Source: Bacillota bacterium (lineage in GTDB: Bacteria > Bacillota > Clostridia > Peptostreptococcales > Anaerovoracaceae). From it: a stretch of 14,811 nucleotides of DNA. The DNA is taken from NCBI GenBank assembly GCA_016282655.1, contig JAEELK010000032.1, forward strand, positions 1 to 14,811, written 5' to 3'. The notes under the pieces were generated by a model. It saw nothing but the letters and a program-made list of their open reading frames with translations, did no database searches and was not told where the DNA came from. Numbering within the stretch: position 1 is the stretch's first letter; the number at the start of each line of letters is the position of its first letter. Made by a program: the position numbers and the translations under genes. Below, piece after piece: positions 8,224 to 14,811 of the stretch.

Positions 8224-9148
8224 TACCAGCAACTATACCACCTCGGTGGCAGTGACGGACCGGGAAGGAGAGATCCTGCTCGATCTGCGCAGACTGCTTT
8301 CCGTGAAAGAAGGAAAAAAGGGCCTGAGACAATCAGAGGCCCTTTTTCAGCATGTGCAGGCGCTGCCGGAGCTGCTGGAGGAGGCCTTCCGCGCCGTATC
8401 GGCATCCGAGCTCGCGGCGCTCGCCTTCAGCGCGCGGCCCCGCCCGCAGGAAGGCTCCTATATGCCTTGCTTCCTGCCGGGCGGCGCGCAGGCGCGCGCC
8501 CTGGCGGCAGCGCTGGAACTGCCCCTCTTCTCCTTCAGCCACCAGGAGGGGCATTTCGCCGCAGCCGCCCGCGGGACCGCGCTCGAAGACGCAAGCGCGC
8601 CTTACCTCGCGTATCATCTTTCCGGCGGCACCTGCGAGCTGATCCTGGTCTCGGAAGGAACGCACCGCATCGTCGGCGGCAGCCTGGACATCTCCGCCGG
8701 ACAGCTCCTGGACCGTCTGGGAGTCGCTCTGGGGCTTCCTTTCCCCTGCGGCGCGTCTTTGGACCGGATGGCTTTGGAGCACGCGGAAAAGGCGGATATG
8801 AGCCTTCTCGCGCCCATCCCGCTGAAGGGCGCGTACGCGAACCTCTCCGGCATCGAGACGCAGGCGCTGCGGCGGCTCGCCGAAGGCGCGGAGCCTGCGG
8901 CCTTGCTCCCGACGGTCTTTCGGCGGCTCTCGGCCGCGCTGCTCGCCATGGCGAAGGCGGCCGCGGCGCAGAGCGGCTGCGAGAAGGTCCTGTTCGCGGG
9001 CGGAGTATCCTCCTCCGAAGCGCTCCGGCGCAGTCTGCCTAAGGCCTTTGCCGCGGCAGGCCTTAGCGCGTGCTTCGGTGAGAAAAGACTCATGACGGAC
9101 AACGCCGTCGGCACGGCACTGTTGGGAGGCAGACGCGAATGGCAGTGA
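8198..9148 (+). CDS. Kae1/TsaD-like ASKHA-fold protein (O-sialoglycoprotein endopeptidase-like paralogue)
   Basis: This protein of about 316 residues is a divergent relative of TsaD/Kae1, the ATPase that transfers threonylcarbamoyl to A37 of tRNAs. The ASKHA phosphate loop reads AIDTSNYTTSVAV. The metal-binding pair is kept as HQEGH (His115 and His119), and the third ligand is probably the aspartate in LMTDNAVGTALLG. A LSGGTCELILV segment and SLDISAGQLLDRLGVALGLPFPCG correspond to the TsaD core, where TsaD usually has LDDAaGEafDK. The SYMPCF and KEG-x-x-GLRQSEALFQH segments are unlike canonical TsaD. It is therefore more likely a paralogue than the tRNA-modifying enzyme. The old endopeptidase name has no functional support. 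Family alignment favours ATG 8198; GTG 8186 is the alternative and neither has a clear ribosome-binding site. It overlaps nusB by 26 bases and xseA by 10. Its specific function is unknown to me. Confidence 0.85.
   Translation: MKRAILAIDTSNYTTSVAVTDREGEILLDLRRLLSVKEGKKGLRQSEALFQHVQALPELLEEAFRAVSASELAALAFSARPRPQEGSYMPCFLPGGAQARALAAALELPLFSFSHQEGHFAAAARGTALEDASAPYLAYHLSGGTCELILVSEGTHRIVGGSLDISAGQLLDRLGVALGLPFPCGASLDRMALEHAEKADMSLLAPIPLKGAYANLSGIETQALRRLAEGAEPAALLPTVFRRLSAALLAMAKAAAAQSGCEKVLFAGGVSSSEALRRSLPKAFAAAGLSACFGEKRLMTDNAVGTALLGGRREWQ
8315..8347 (+). terminator. Intrinsic-terminator-like hairpin inside the Kae1-like gene
   Basis: AAAAAGGGCCT (8315-8325) and AGGCCCTTTTT (8337-8347) are perfect 11-bp complements around an 11-base loop. 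The GC-rich core with a 3' T-run is the architecture of a Rho-independent terminator, and the upstream A-run makes it symmetrical enough to act on either strand. It lies in frame about 40 codons into the Kae1-like gene and 92 bases after the nusB stop. Ribosomes on the gene would suppress folding, so a partial or conditional terminator is the likely use. Activity is inferred from form only. Confidence 0.6.
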
Positions 9149-10347
9149 ATCCGGTCAGCGTATCGCAGCTGAACGCGTACATCAGAAGAGTGCTCGGCAC
9201 GGACCCCCTCCTGGGCGACCTTGCGGTGCGGGGAGAGATCTCCAACCTCAAGTTCCACAGCAGCGGGCACGTGTATTTTTCCCTGAAGGACAGCGGCGCG
9301 AAGATCAACTGCTTCCTGCCCGCGGACCGGCTCTCTCTGCTGGAGCAGAGACCGGAGGAGGGCCTTGCGGTCGTGATCTTCGGCTATGTTTCGGTCTATG
9401 AAAAGGGCGGCTACTACAGCCTGAACGTGCGGCAGATGCGCGCGGAAGGGCAGGGCGACCTCAGCCGCGCGTTTGAGGCGCTGAAGCAGAAGCTGAAGGC
9501 GGAGGGGCTCTTCGACACCGCGCACAAGAAGAAGCTTCCGGCGCATCCGAAGCGGATCGCGGTGCTGACTTCTCCGACCGGCGCGGCGGTGCACGACATC
9601 ATCCGCACCGTCCGTCTGCGCAGCCCGCTCGTGGACCTGCTCGTCTATCCCTGCCCGGTGCAGGGGCCTGGCGCGGCGGAGGCGCTCGCGCGCGCCGTCG
9701 CGGAGGTCAACGCGCGCTTTTCGGACGTGGACCTGATCATCCTCGGCCGTGGCGGCGGCTCCATCGAGGAGCTCTGGGCCTTCAACGAGGAAGTGCTCGC
9801 GCGGGCGATCTACGCCTCGCGCCTGCCGGTGATCTCCGCCGTCGGGCATGAGACCGACTTCACGATCTCCGACTTCACGGCGGATCTCCGCGCCGCTACG
9901 CCCACGGCGGCGGCGCAGCTCGCCGTGCCGGACGCGGAACAGCTCGCGGAGGAGTGCGAAGACCTGCGCTACCAGCTGCTCGGCTCGCTCCGGCAGCGCC
10001 TGCTGCAAAAGGAGCACGCGCTGATGCAGTGCAATCTGCCGGCGCTGCGCGCGCTGCTGCAGAGCCGGGTCCAGCGCGCGCTCGCGGAGACGGACCGCAG
10101 CCTGCAGCGCCTGCGGCAGGGCAGGGAGCAGATGATGCTCCGAAAGACGGCGCAGCTGGAGCAGGAGAAGACGCGCCTGGAAGCCTTGGATCCCCTGGAC
10201 GTGCTCGCCCGCGGCTTCGCCGTCGTGGAGTCGCCGGACGGCCGGATCATCGCTTCCGCAGCCGGTCTCGCGCCGGGGCACGCCTTGACGGTCAGATGGA
10301 AAGATGGTAAAATTTTAGGAAAAGTAGAAGAAGTCCTGGAGTCTTAA
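9139..10347 (+). CDS. xseA: Exodeoxyribonuclease VII large subunit
   Basis: XseA is the catalytic subunit of exonuclease VII, which degrades single-stranded DNA into oligonucleotides from either end. The 402 residues begin with an OB-fold (GEISNLKFHSSGHVYFSLKD at about 31-50). The catalytic domain contains VLTSPTGAAVHDIIRT, LGRGGGSIEELWAFN, and SAVGHETDFTISDFTADLRAATPTAAA, all strongly conserved in the family. A charged helical region with many Gln, Leu and Arg residues follows and should form the coiled coil that contacts XseB. It is somewhat shorter than the E. coli protein, mainly in the helical part. GGGAGG at 9124-9129 lies 9 bases before the ATG, which overlaps the preceding stop. xseB starts one base after the stop. 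Confidence 0.97.
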   Translation: MAVNPVSVSQLNAYIRRVLGTDPLLGDLAVRGEISNLKFHSSGHVYFSLKDSGAKINCFLPADRLSLLEQRPEEGLAVVIFGYVSVYEKGGYYSLNVRQMRAEGQGDLSRAFEALKQKLKAEGLFDTAHKKKLPAHPKRIAVLTSPTGAAVHDIIRTVRLRSPLVDLLVYPCPVQGPGAAEALARAVAEVNARFSDVDLIILGRGGGSIEELWAFNEEVLARAIYASRLPVISAVGHETDFTISDFTADLRAATPTAAAQLAVPDAEQLAEECEDLRYQLLGSLRQRLLQKEHALMQCNLPALRALLQSRVQRALAETDRSLQRLRQGREQMMLRKTAQLEQEKTRLEALDPLDVLARGFAVVESPDGRIIASAAGLAPGHALTVRWKDGKILGKVEEVLES

Positions 10348-10348
10348 A

Positions 10349-10591
10349 ATGGCGAAAAAACAAGAAAAACTCAGTTTTGAGGAAGCGCTTGCCGGGCTGC
10401 GCAAGTCCGCGGAAGCGATCAAAAGCGAGTCCATCTCTCTGGAGGACGCCATCGCGCAGTACGAGCAGGGCGTCGCATACTACAATCAGTGCAAAGAGAC
10501 GCTGGAAGAAGCCAGACAGAAGATCGAGATCTTCGAGACGGAGACCGGGATCGCCCGGGCCTTCACGGATGAGGAAGAGGGGATGATTTAG
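10349..10591 (+). CDS. xseB: Exodeoxyribonuclease VII small subunit
   Basis: XseB is the small helical subunit, several copies of which bind the XseA coiled coil to form exonuclease VII. The 80-residue protein shows the family pattern LSFEEALAGLRKSAEAI, then SLEDAIAQYEQGVAYYNQC and LEEARQKIEIF. It starts one base after xseA and ends directly against the ispA start. GGAG at 10338-10341, inside the end of xseA, is a plausible ribosome-binding site. The adjacent order and tight spacing suit stoichiometric expression. Confidence 0.96.
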   Translation: MAKKQEKLSFEEALAGLRKSAEAIKSESISLEDAIAQYEQGVAYYNQCKETLEEARQKIEIFETETGIARAFTDEEEGMI

Positions 10592-11488
10592 ATGTACAAC
10601 ATCGAATACGATCGCCTGAAAGAGCTGGTGGACCAGCATCTCCTTTCATTTTTGCCCGAGATCGACGGCAAGAGCGGCAAGGTGCGGGAAGCCATGGAAT
10701 ACAGCCTGAACTGCGGCGGAAAGCGCCTGCGCCCCGTGCTCCTGCTGTCGGCATGCAAGTTCTGCGGCGGCGAGGAACGCCGCGCGCTGCCGTTTGCCTG
10801 CGCCATCGAATACATCCACACCTATTCTCTGATCCACGACGATCTTCCCTGCATGGACGACGACGATCTCCGCCGCGGCCATCCCACCAACCACAAGGTC
10901 TACGGGGAAGACCACGCGCTGCTCGCGGGAGATGCCCTGCTGAACAGCGCCTTCGAGGTGATGATCCGCGATCTCTTCCTCTACATGGACGAGCGCCGGA
11001 CGCTGCTCTGCCACATCCGCGCGCTGAACGAGATCGCAAAGGGCAGCGGCTGCCGCGGCATGATCGCCGGGCAGTGCGCCGACCTGGAGAGCCAGAATAA
11101 GCAGTGCTCCAAGGAGATGCTCGAATACATCCACCTCAACAAGACCGGAGCGCTCATCGTTTCCGCGGTCCGCGCCGGCGCTTATCTCGCCTGCTCGGAC
11201 ATCAACACGCTGGACGACCTGAGCAGCTACGCGGAGAGCCTCGGCCTGGCCTTCCAGATCACGGACGACCTGCTGGATCTCTTCGGAAACGAAGAGGACC
11301 TGGGCAAGCGTCCCGGCAGAGACGTGGAAAAACAGAAAGCGACGTATCCCGCCCTCTACGGCGTGGACGCGAGCCGGCAGAAGGTCCTGCAGGAGACCGA
11401 GAACGCCGTGCGCATCATGGAATCATACGAAGAAAGAGGAAGCTTCTTTGTGCAGCTGGCGCGGGCGCTGGCGGAGCGCATCTCCTAG
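10592..11488 (+). CDS. ispA: Farnesyl/geranyl diphosphate synthase-type polyprenyl synthetase
   Basis: IspA condenses dimethylallyl and isopentenyl diphosphates to geranyl and farnesyl diphosphate for undecaprenyl and quinone side-chain synthesis. The 298 residues contain GGKRLRP (42-48), the first aspartate-rich motif DDLPCMD (83-89), and the second, FQITDDLLD, at 221-229. Tyr78 lies five residues before the first motif, the aromatic residue typical of short-chain (C15) bacterial synthases, so farnesyl diphosphate is the likely product. GAGGGG near 10577-10582 supports the ATG. The gene abuts xseB with no gap, and dxs follows 12 bases later, joining two isoprenoid steps in one unit. Confidence 0.95.
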   Translation: MYNIEYDRLKELVDQHLLSFLPEIDGKSGKVREAMEYSLNCGGKRLRPVLLLSACKFCGGEERRALPFACAIEYIHTYSLIHDDLPCMDDDDLRRGHPTNHKVYGEDHALLAGDALLNSAFEVMIRDLFLYMDERRTLLCHIRALNEIAKGSGCRGMIAGQCADLESQNKQCSKEMLEYIHLNKTGALIVSAVRAGAYLACSDINTLDDLSSYAESLGLAFQITDDLLDLFGNEEDLGKRPGRDVEKQKATYPALYGVDASRQKVLQETENAVRIMESYEERGSFFVQLARALAERIS

Positions 11489-11500
11489 AAGCGAGATCAT

Positions 11501-13360
11501 ATGGCTAAGCGTCTGACCGAGTTCCGCTTCCCGGACGAGCTGAAAACGATGTCTCAGCGGGAACAGGAGCTTCTGGCAGTTGAGATCCGGGATTTTCTCA
11601 TCCATAAGGTGGCCCTGACCGGTGGCCACCTTGCTTCGAATTTGGGCGTTGTGGAGCTTTCCATCGCGCTGCACAGCATCTTCAACAGCCCGGAGGACAA
11701 GATCATCTGGGACGTCGGGCATCAGTGCTACGTGCACAAGATCCTGACCGGCCGCGCCGCGGACTTCGACCGTCTCCGCCAGAAGGGCGGCATCGCGGGC
11801 TTCCCGAAGCGCAGCGAGAGCCCGCACGATTTCAGCGACAACGGGCACAGCAGCAATTCGGTCTCGCAGGCGCTCGGCGCCGCCATCGCCAGAGACCTCT
11901 CCGGCAAGAACAATGAAGTGGTCGCCGTCATCGGCGACGGCGCGCTGACCGGCGGGCTCGCCTACGAAGCGCTGAACCATGCCGGCAATTACGGCGGCAA
12001 GCTCATCGTCGTCCTGAACGACAACGAGATGTCCATCTGCGAGAACGTCGGCGCTGTCGCGCAACATCTGGGCCGCCTGCGCACCTCCGGGGCCTATCTG
12101 ACCCTGAAGCGCCAGATGAAGCAGTTCCTGAAGAGCATCCCCATGGCCGGATCCGGCCTCTACAGCAGTCTGGAGCGCGTCCGAAACAATATTCGCGGGC
12201 TGGTCCTGCACGACGGCTTTTTCGAGCAGATCGGCTTCAAATACTTCGGGCCCATCGACGGGCACGATCTGGAAGAACTTGAGAAGATCTTCAGCGTCGC
12301 GCGCATGTGCGAAGGCCCCGTCCTGATCCACGTGGTCACGCAGAAGGGCAAAGGTTACCGCAACGCCGAGCAGAACCCCAGCCGCTTTCATCAGGTGGAG
12401 CGCTTCGACCCCGCGAGCGGCAGATCCCTCGCGCCGGCGGCGCGCACCTATTATCAGGTCTTCGGCGAGAAGCTGACGCAGCTCGCGGAGAAGGACGAAC
12501 GCGTCATCGGCATCAGCGCCGCCATGACCCGTTCCACCGGCATCAGCATCCTGCAGGAACGCTTTCCGGAGCGGGTCTTCGACGTCGGCATCGCGGAGGA
12601 GCACGCCGTCAGCATGGCGGCCGGCATGGCGCTCTGCGGTCTGCGTCCCGTCGTGGCGATCTATTCCACCTTCCTGCAGCGCTCCTACGACCAGATCGTG
12701 CACGACATCTGCCTGCAGGATCTTCCGGTCGTCTTTGCGCTGAACAACGCGGGCGTGGTCGGCAGCGACGGCCCGACGCATCACGGCGTCTTCGACATCT
12801 CCTATCTTTCGCACGTCCCCAACATGCGTCTGCTGGCGCCGAAAGACGCGCCGGAGCTCGAGCGCATGCTCGCGTACGCGCTCGCGCAGAACGGGCCGAC
12901 GGCGATCCGCTTCCCGCGCGGCGCCGCGGCGGTCCTCGAAGACTGCGGCGCGGAAACGCCGCTGGACGGCAGCGCAGAACTGATCCGGGAGGGCAGCGGG
13001 CTCGCGATCTTCGCGGTCGGACGCATGCTGCGCGTCGCCCTGGATGCGGCGGAGCTCCTGCAGGAGCGCGGCATCTCTGCGCAGGTCTGGAACGCGCGCT
13101 TCGTCTCTCCCTTTGACCGGAACGCGCTGCGGCGCGCCGCGGAGCGCTGCGGACATATCATAACGCTGGAAGACAACGTGCTGCGCGGCGGCTACGGAGA
13201 AGCGGTGGCCGCGTATCTCTGCAATGAAAAAGACCTCTCCGTGCTCCCGCTCGGCTGGCCGGACGCTTTCCCCGGACAGGCGACCGTAGACGAGCTCTTC
13301 GCGGACGCGGGTCTCACGGCGGAGGCCGTGGCGGAACGGGCGGTGAGTTTCCTTGGCTAA
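11501..13360 (+). CDS. dxs: 1-deoxy-D-xylulose-5-phosphate synthase
   Basis: Dxs condenses pyruvate and glyceraldehyde 3-phosphate, using thiamine diphosphate, at the start of the MEP isoprenoid pathway. The 619 residues are full length. His43 lies in TGGHLASNLG. The thiamine-diphosphate motif starts at GDG (145-147) and ends at LNDN (172-175). The catalytic glutamate is Glu366 in IAEEHAVSMAAG (E. coli Glu370). Tyr388, Arg394, Asp423, His427 and Arg474 match E. coli Tyr392, Arg398, Asp427, His431 and Arg478. The usual DRAG motif reads NNAG: Asn416 replaces E. coli Arg420, a residue that helps hold the acceptor phosphate. The remaining sites and the locus argue for a working enzyme. A weak ribosome-binding site precedes the ATG. 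The end overlaps tlyA by 8 bases. Confidence 0.96.
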   Translation: MAKRLTEFRFPDELKTMSQREQELLAVEIRDFLIHKVALTGGHLASNLGVVELSIALHSIFNSPEDKIIWDVGHQCYVHKILTGRAADFDRLRQKGGIAGFPKRSESPHDFSDNGHSSNSVSQALGAAIARDLSGKNNEVVAVIGDGALTGGLAYEALNHAGNYGGKLIVVLNDNEMSICENVGAVAQHLGRLRTSGAYLTLKRQMKQFLKSIPMAGSGLYSSLERVRNNIRGLVLHDGFFEQIGFKYFGPIDGHDLEELEKIFSVARMCEGPVLIHVVTQKGKGYRNAEQNPSRFHQVERFDPASGRSLAPAARTYYQVFGEKLTQLAEKDERVIGISAAMTRSTGISILQERFPERVFDVGIAEEHAVSMAAGMALCGLRPVVAIYSTFLQRSYDQIVHDICLQDLPVVFALNNAGVVGSDGPTHHGVFDISYLSHVPNMRLLAPKDAPELERMLAYALAQNGPTAIRFPRGAAAVLEDCGAETPLDGSAELIREGSGLAIFAVGRMLRVALDAAELLQERGISAQVWNARFVSPFDRNALRRAAERCGHIITLEDNVLRGGYGEAVAAYLCNEKDLSVLPLGWPDAFPGQATVDELFADAGLTAEAVAERAVSFLG

Positions 13361-14153
13361 AGAACGACTGGACGCCCTCCTGCTGGCGAGAGAGCTCTTC
13401 CCGAGCAGAGAAAAGGCGCGTGCCGCCATCATGGCCGGCATCGTCAGCGTGGACGGCAAGCCGGCGGACAAGGCCGGCCTTTTCGTTGCGGAGGACGCGG
13501 AGATCCTCGTCAAAGAGAAGCTCTGCCCCTACGTGAGCAGAGGCGGCCTCAAGCTGGAAAAGGCGCTCACGGAATTCGGCTTCTCCGTCGAGGGCGCCGT
13601 GGCCATGGACATCGGCGCGTCGACCGGCGGCTTCACGGACTGCATGCTGCAGCACGGCGCCGCCAAGGTCTACGCCCTGGACGTCGGCTACGGACAGCTG
13701 GATTACAAGCTGCGCACGGACCCCAGGGTCGTCAGCATGGAGCGGCAGAACATCCGCCTGCTGGACCCGGCGAGCATCCCCGAGCCGCTGGGGCTCATCA
13801 CCATCGACGTTTCCTTCATCTCTCTGCGCCTGGTCTTTCCGGTCGCGGCCGCGCTGCTGGCGGAGGACGGCCATCTGGTCGCGCTGGTCAAGCCGCAGTT
13901 CGAAGCCGGCCGGGAGCAGGTGGGGAAGGGCGGCATCGTGAAGGATCCCGCCGTGCACAGAGAGGTCATCCTGAAGGTCGCGTCCTACGCGGCGGAGCAT
14001 GGTCTCTTCCCCTGGGGGCTTTCGCATTCCCCCATCAAGGGCGCCAAAGAAGGCAACATCGAATATCTCATCTATCTCCGCAAAGAGGACAAAGGCTTCG
14101 CGCTTCCCGTGGAGGAAGTCGTGGCGGAGGCGCACGCGGCGCTGGACCGCTGA
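13353..14153 (+). CDS. tlyA: TlyA-family rRNA (cytidine-2'-O)-methyltransferase (YqxC)
   Basis: TlyA proteins are S-adenosylmethionine-dependent 2'-O-methyltransferases acting on rRNA cytidines; some relatives were named hemolysins. The 266-residue protein has an N-terminal S4 RNA-binding domain (about 4-60, ERLDALLLARELFPSREKA) and a FtsJ-like Rossmann domain. SRGGLKLEKAL (62-72) and the S-adenosylmethionine motif DIGASTGGFTDCML (86-99) are clear, followed by DVSFISLRLVFP, ALVKPQFEAGREQVGKGGIVKD and a SPIKGAKEGNIEYL ending. The start is TTG at 13353, 8 bases inside the end of dxs, chosen because the S4 domain begins right there. GGTGAG just upstream may serve as the ribosome-binding site. 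The position after dxs matches B. subtilis. The exact rRNA targets cannot be read from sequence. Confidence 0.94.
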   Translation: MAKERLDALLLARELFPSREKARAAIMAGIVSVDGKPADKAGLFVAEDAEILVKEKLCPYVSRGGLKLEKALTEFGFSVEGAVAMDIGASTGGFTDCMLQHGAAKVYALDVGYGQLDYKLRTDPRVVSMERQNIRLLDPASIPEPLGLITIDVSFISLRLVFPVAAALLAEDGHLVALVKPQFEAGREQVGKGGIVKDPAVHREVILKVASYAAEHGLFPWGLSHSPIKGAKEGNIEYLIYLRKEDKGFALPVEEVVAEAHAALDR

Positions 14154-14189
14154 TCCGGGCATAGCAGAAGAGGAACGAGCGAGGAAGAC

Positions 14190-14811
14190 ATGGCCATCAC
14201 TCCCATGATGCAGCAATATCTGGACATCAAGGAGCAGTATCAGGACTGCATCCTCTTTTTCCGTCTGGGCGATTTCTACGAGATGTTCTGGGATGACGCC
14301 ATCACCGCCTCCAAAGCCATGGAGGTGACGCTCACCGGCAAGAACTGCGGCCTGGAGGAGCGCGCGCCGATGTGCGGCGTTCCGTATCACGCGGTCGACA
14401 CCTACGTGGGGCGCCTCATCGACAAAGGCTACAAAGTCGCCATCTGCGAGCAGACGGAGGACCCGGCCCTCTGCAAAGGGCTGGTGCCCCGCGAGGTCGT
14501 GCGCATCATCACCCCCGGCACGGTCACGAACGGCAGCCTGCTGCGCGAGGGCGAGAACAATTATCTGGCTTCGATCCTGCTGGAAGCGGAGAAGGCTCAT
14601 CTGGCCTACTGCGATCTTTCGACCGGCGAGCTCGCCGTCACCACGTTTCCCGGCACGGACGCCGCGAAACAGCTGGAGAACGAGCTCGTGAAGATCCTTC
14701 CGAAGGAGATCCTATACCGCGGCTCAGAAAACGCGGCGGAGGAAGCTTTCCTGCGCGAGACCGCGCCGCTGCTCTCCGCCTGCCTGAGCCCGCAGAACGA
14801 GCTCCGCTACG
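14190..14811 (+). CDS. mutS: DNA mismatch repair protein MutS, N-terminal part (3' end outside window)
   Basis: MutS recognises mismatches and small loops in DNA and recruits MutL. About 207 residues are visible, with no stop before the window ends. They cover the mismatch-binding domain I and the beginning of the connector domain. RLGDFYEMF at residues 25-33 contains the Phe29-x-Glu31 pair that wedges at the mismatch. [19 protein letters not shown] and [13 protein letters not shown] follow, then [13 protein letters not shown], all standard for MutS1. GAGG at 14181-14184 precedes the ATG by 5 bases, and the [11 protein letters not shown] start agrees with the family. The 36-base gap after tlyA holds no promoter or terminator that I can recognise. 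The ATPase and clamp domains lie outside the window. Confidence 0.96.
   Translation, partial: MAITPMMQQYLDIKEQYQDCILFFRLGDFYEMFWDDAITASKAMEVTLTGKNCGLEERAPMCGVPYHAVDTYVGRLIDKGYKVAICEQTEDPALCKGLVPREVVRIITPGTVTNGSLLREGENNYLASILLEAEKAHLAYCDLSTGELAVTTFPGTDAAKQLENELVKILPKEILYRGSENAAEEAFLRETAPLLSACLSPQNELRY

Noticed and set aside
8220..8239. TTGATA and TATACC as a promoter at the start of the Kae1-like gene
   Set aside because: The spacer is only 8 bases and no -35 lies at 16-18 bases from the -10-like element.
8467..9042. Second + strand frame inside the Kae1-like gene
   Set aside because: Arg/Ala/Gly/Pro-rich translation typical of an off-frame read of GC-rich sequence. The main frame holds the conserved family residues.
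10624..10655. Short hairpin plus T-run near the start of ispA as a terminator
   Set aside because: The stem is at most 5-6 bp with a tiny loop, and the T-run is distant and interrupted.
11423..13513. Long - strand frame opposite dxs
   Set aside because: Its composition and coverage match the antisense of dxs; no independent evidence of coding.
1..14811. Mobile element, prophage, CRISPR array, toxin-antitoxin or defence system
   Set aside because: No transposase, integrase, direct-repeat array or unrecognised gene cluster was seen. All genes belong to housekeeping families with consistent codon use.

Overview
This window reads as a dense, one-directional housekeeping segment from a GC-rich member of the Firmicutes, most likely a clostridial lineage. 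The protein families and gene order point there: yqeK-rsfS, a Lys32-type EF-P, RNase J, an Asp23-family YqhY, and the nusB...xseA-xseB-ispA-dxs-tlyA run known from Bacillus and Clostridia. Codons end mostly in G or C. That preference also opens long spurious frames on both strands. Every gene I can support is on the + strand. I see no tRNA, rRNA, CRISPR array, insertion sequence, prophage or obvious recent acquisition. The only non-coding gap above 100 bases is 4865-4976, and no stretch over 300 bases lacks a gene.

Layout. Bases 1-3127 hold the end of yqeK, then rsfS and leuS. From 3131 to 4864 there is RNase J. The gap at 4865-4976 carries a near-consensus sigma-A promoter and a small leader hairpin in front of efp. 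Bases 4977-6571 hold efp and mltG with a stop/start overlap. Bases 6608-7417 encode a soluble CBS-pair/CorC-type protein. From 7421 onward comes yqhY-nusB, a divergent Kae1/TsaD paralogue, xseA-xseB, ispA, dxs and tlyA. The window ends inside mutS (14190 to the edge).

How the genes relate. RsfS, LeuRS, EF-P, NusB and TlyA serve ribosome silencing, charging, elongation, rRNA transcription and rRNA methylation. RNase J degrades and matures RNA. MltG sets glycan strand length. XseA/XseB form exonuclease VII and MutS starts mismatch repair. Dxs and IspA are the first step of the MEP pathway and the prenyl-chain synthase that uses its products. Gaps of 0-12 bases and many start/stop overlaps suggest long polycistronic transcripts with translational coupling.

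The most interesting signal is not a gene. A perfect 11-bp inverted repeat with a T-run, the full architecture of a Rho-independent terminator, lies in frame inside the 5' part of the Kae1-like gene, about 90 bases after the nusB stop codon. The codons that build it are partly ones this genome otherwise avoids. It could be an attenuator between nusB and the xseA-dxs genes. Also notable are the TsaD paralogue itself, a Dxs in which the acceptor-phosphate arginine (E. coli Arg420) is Asn, and the absence at this locus of the sporulation genes that flank these genes in Bacillus.
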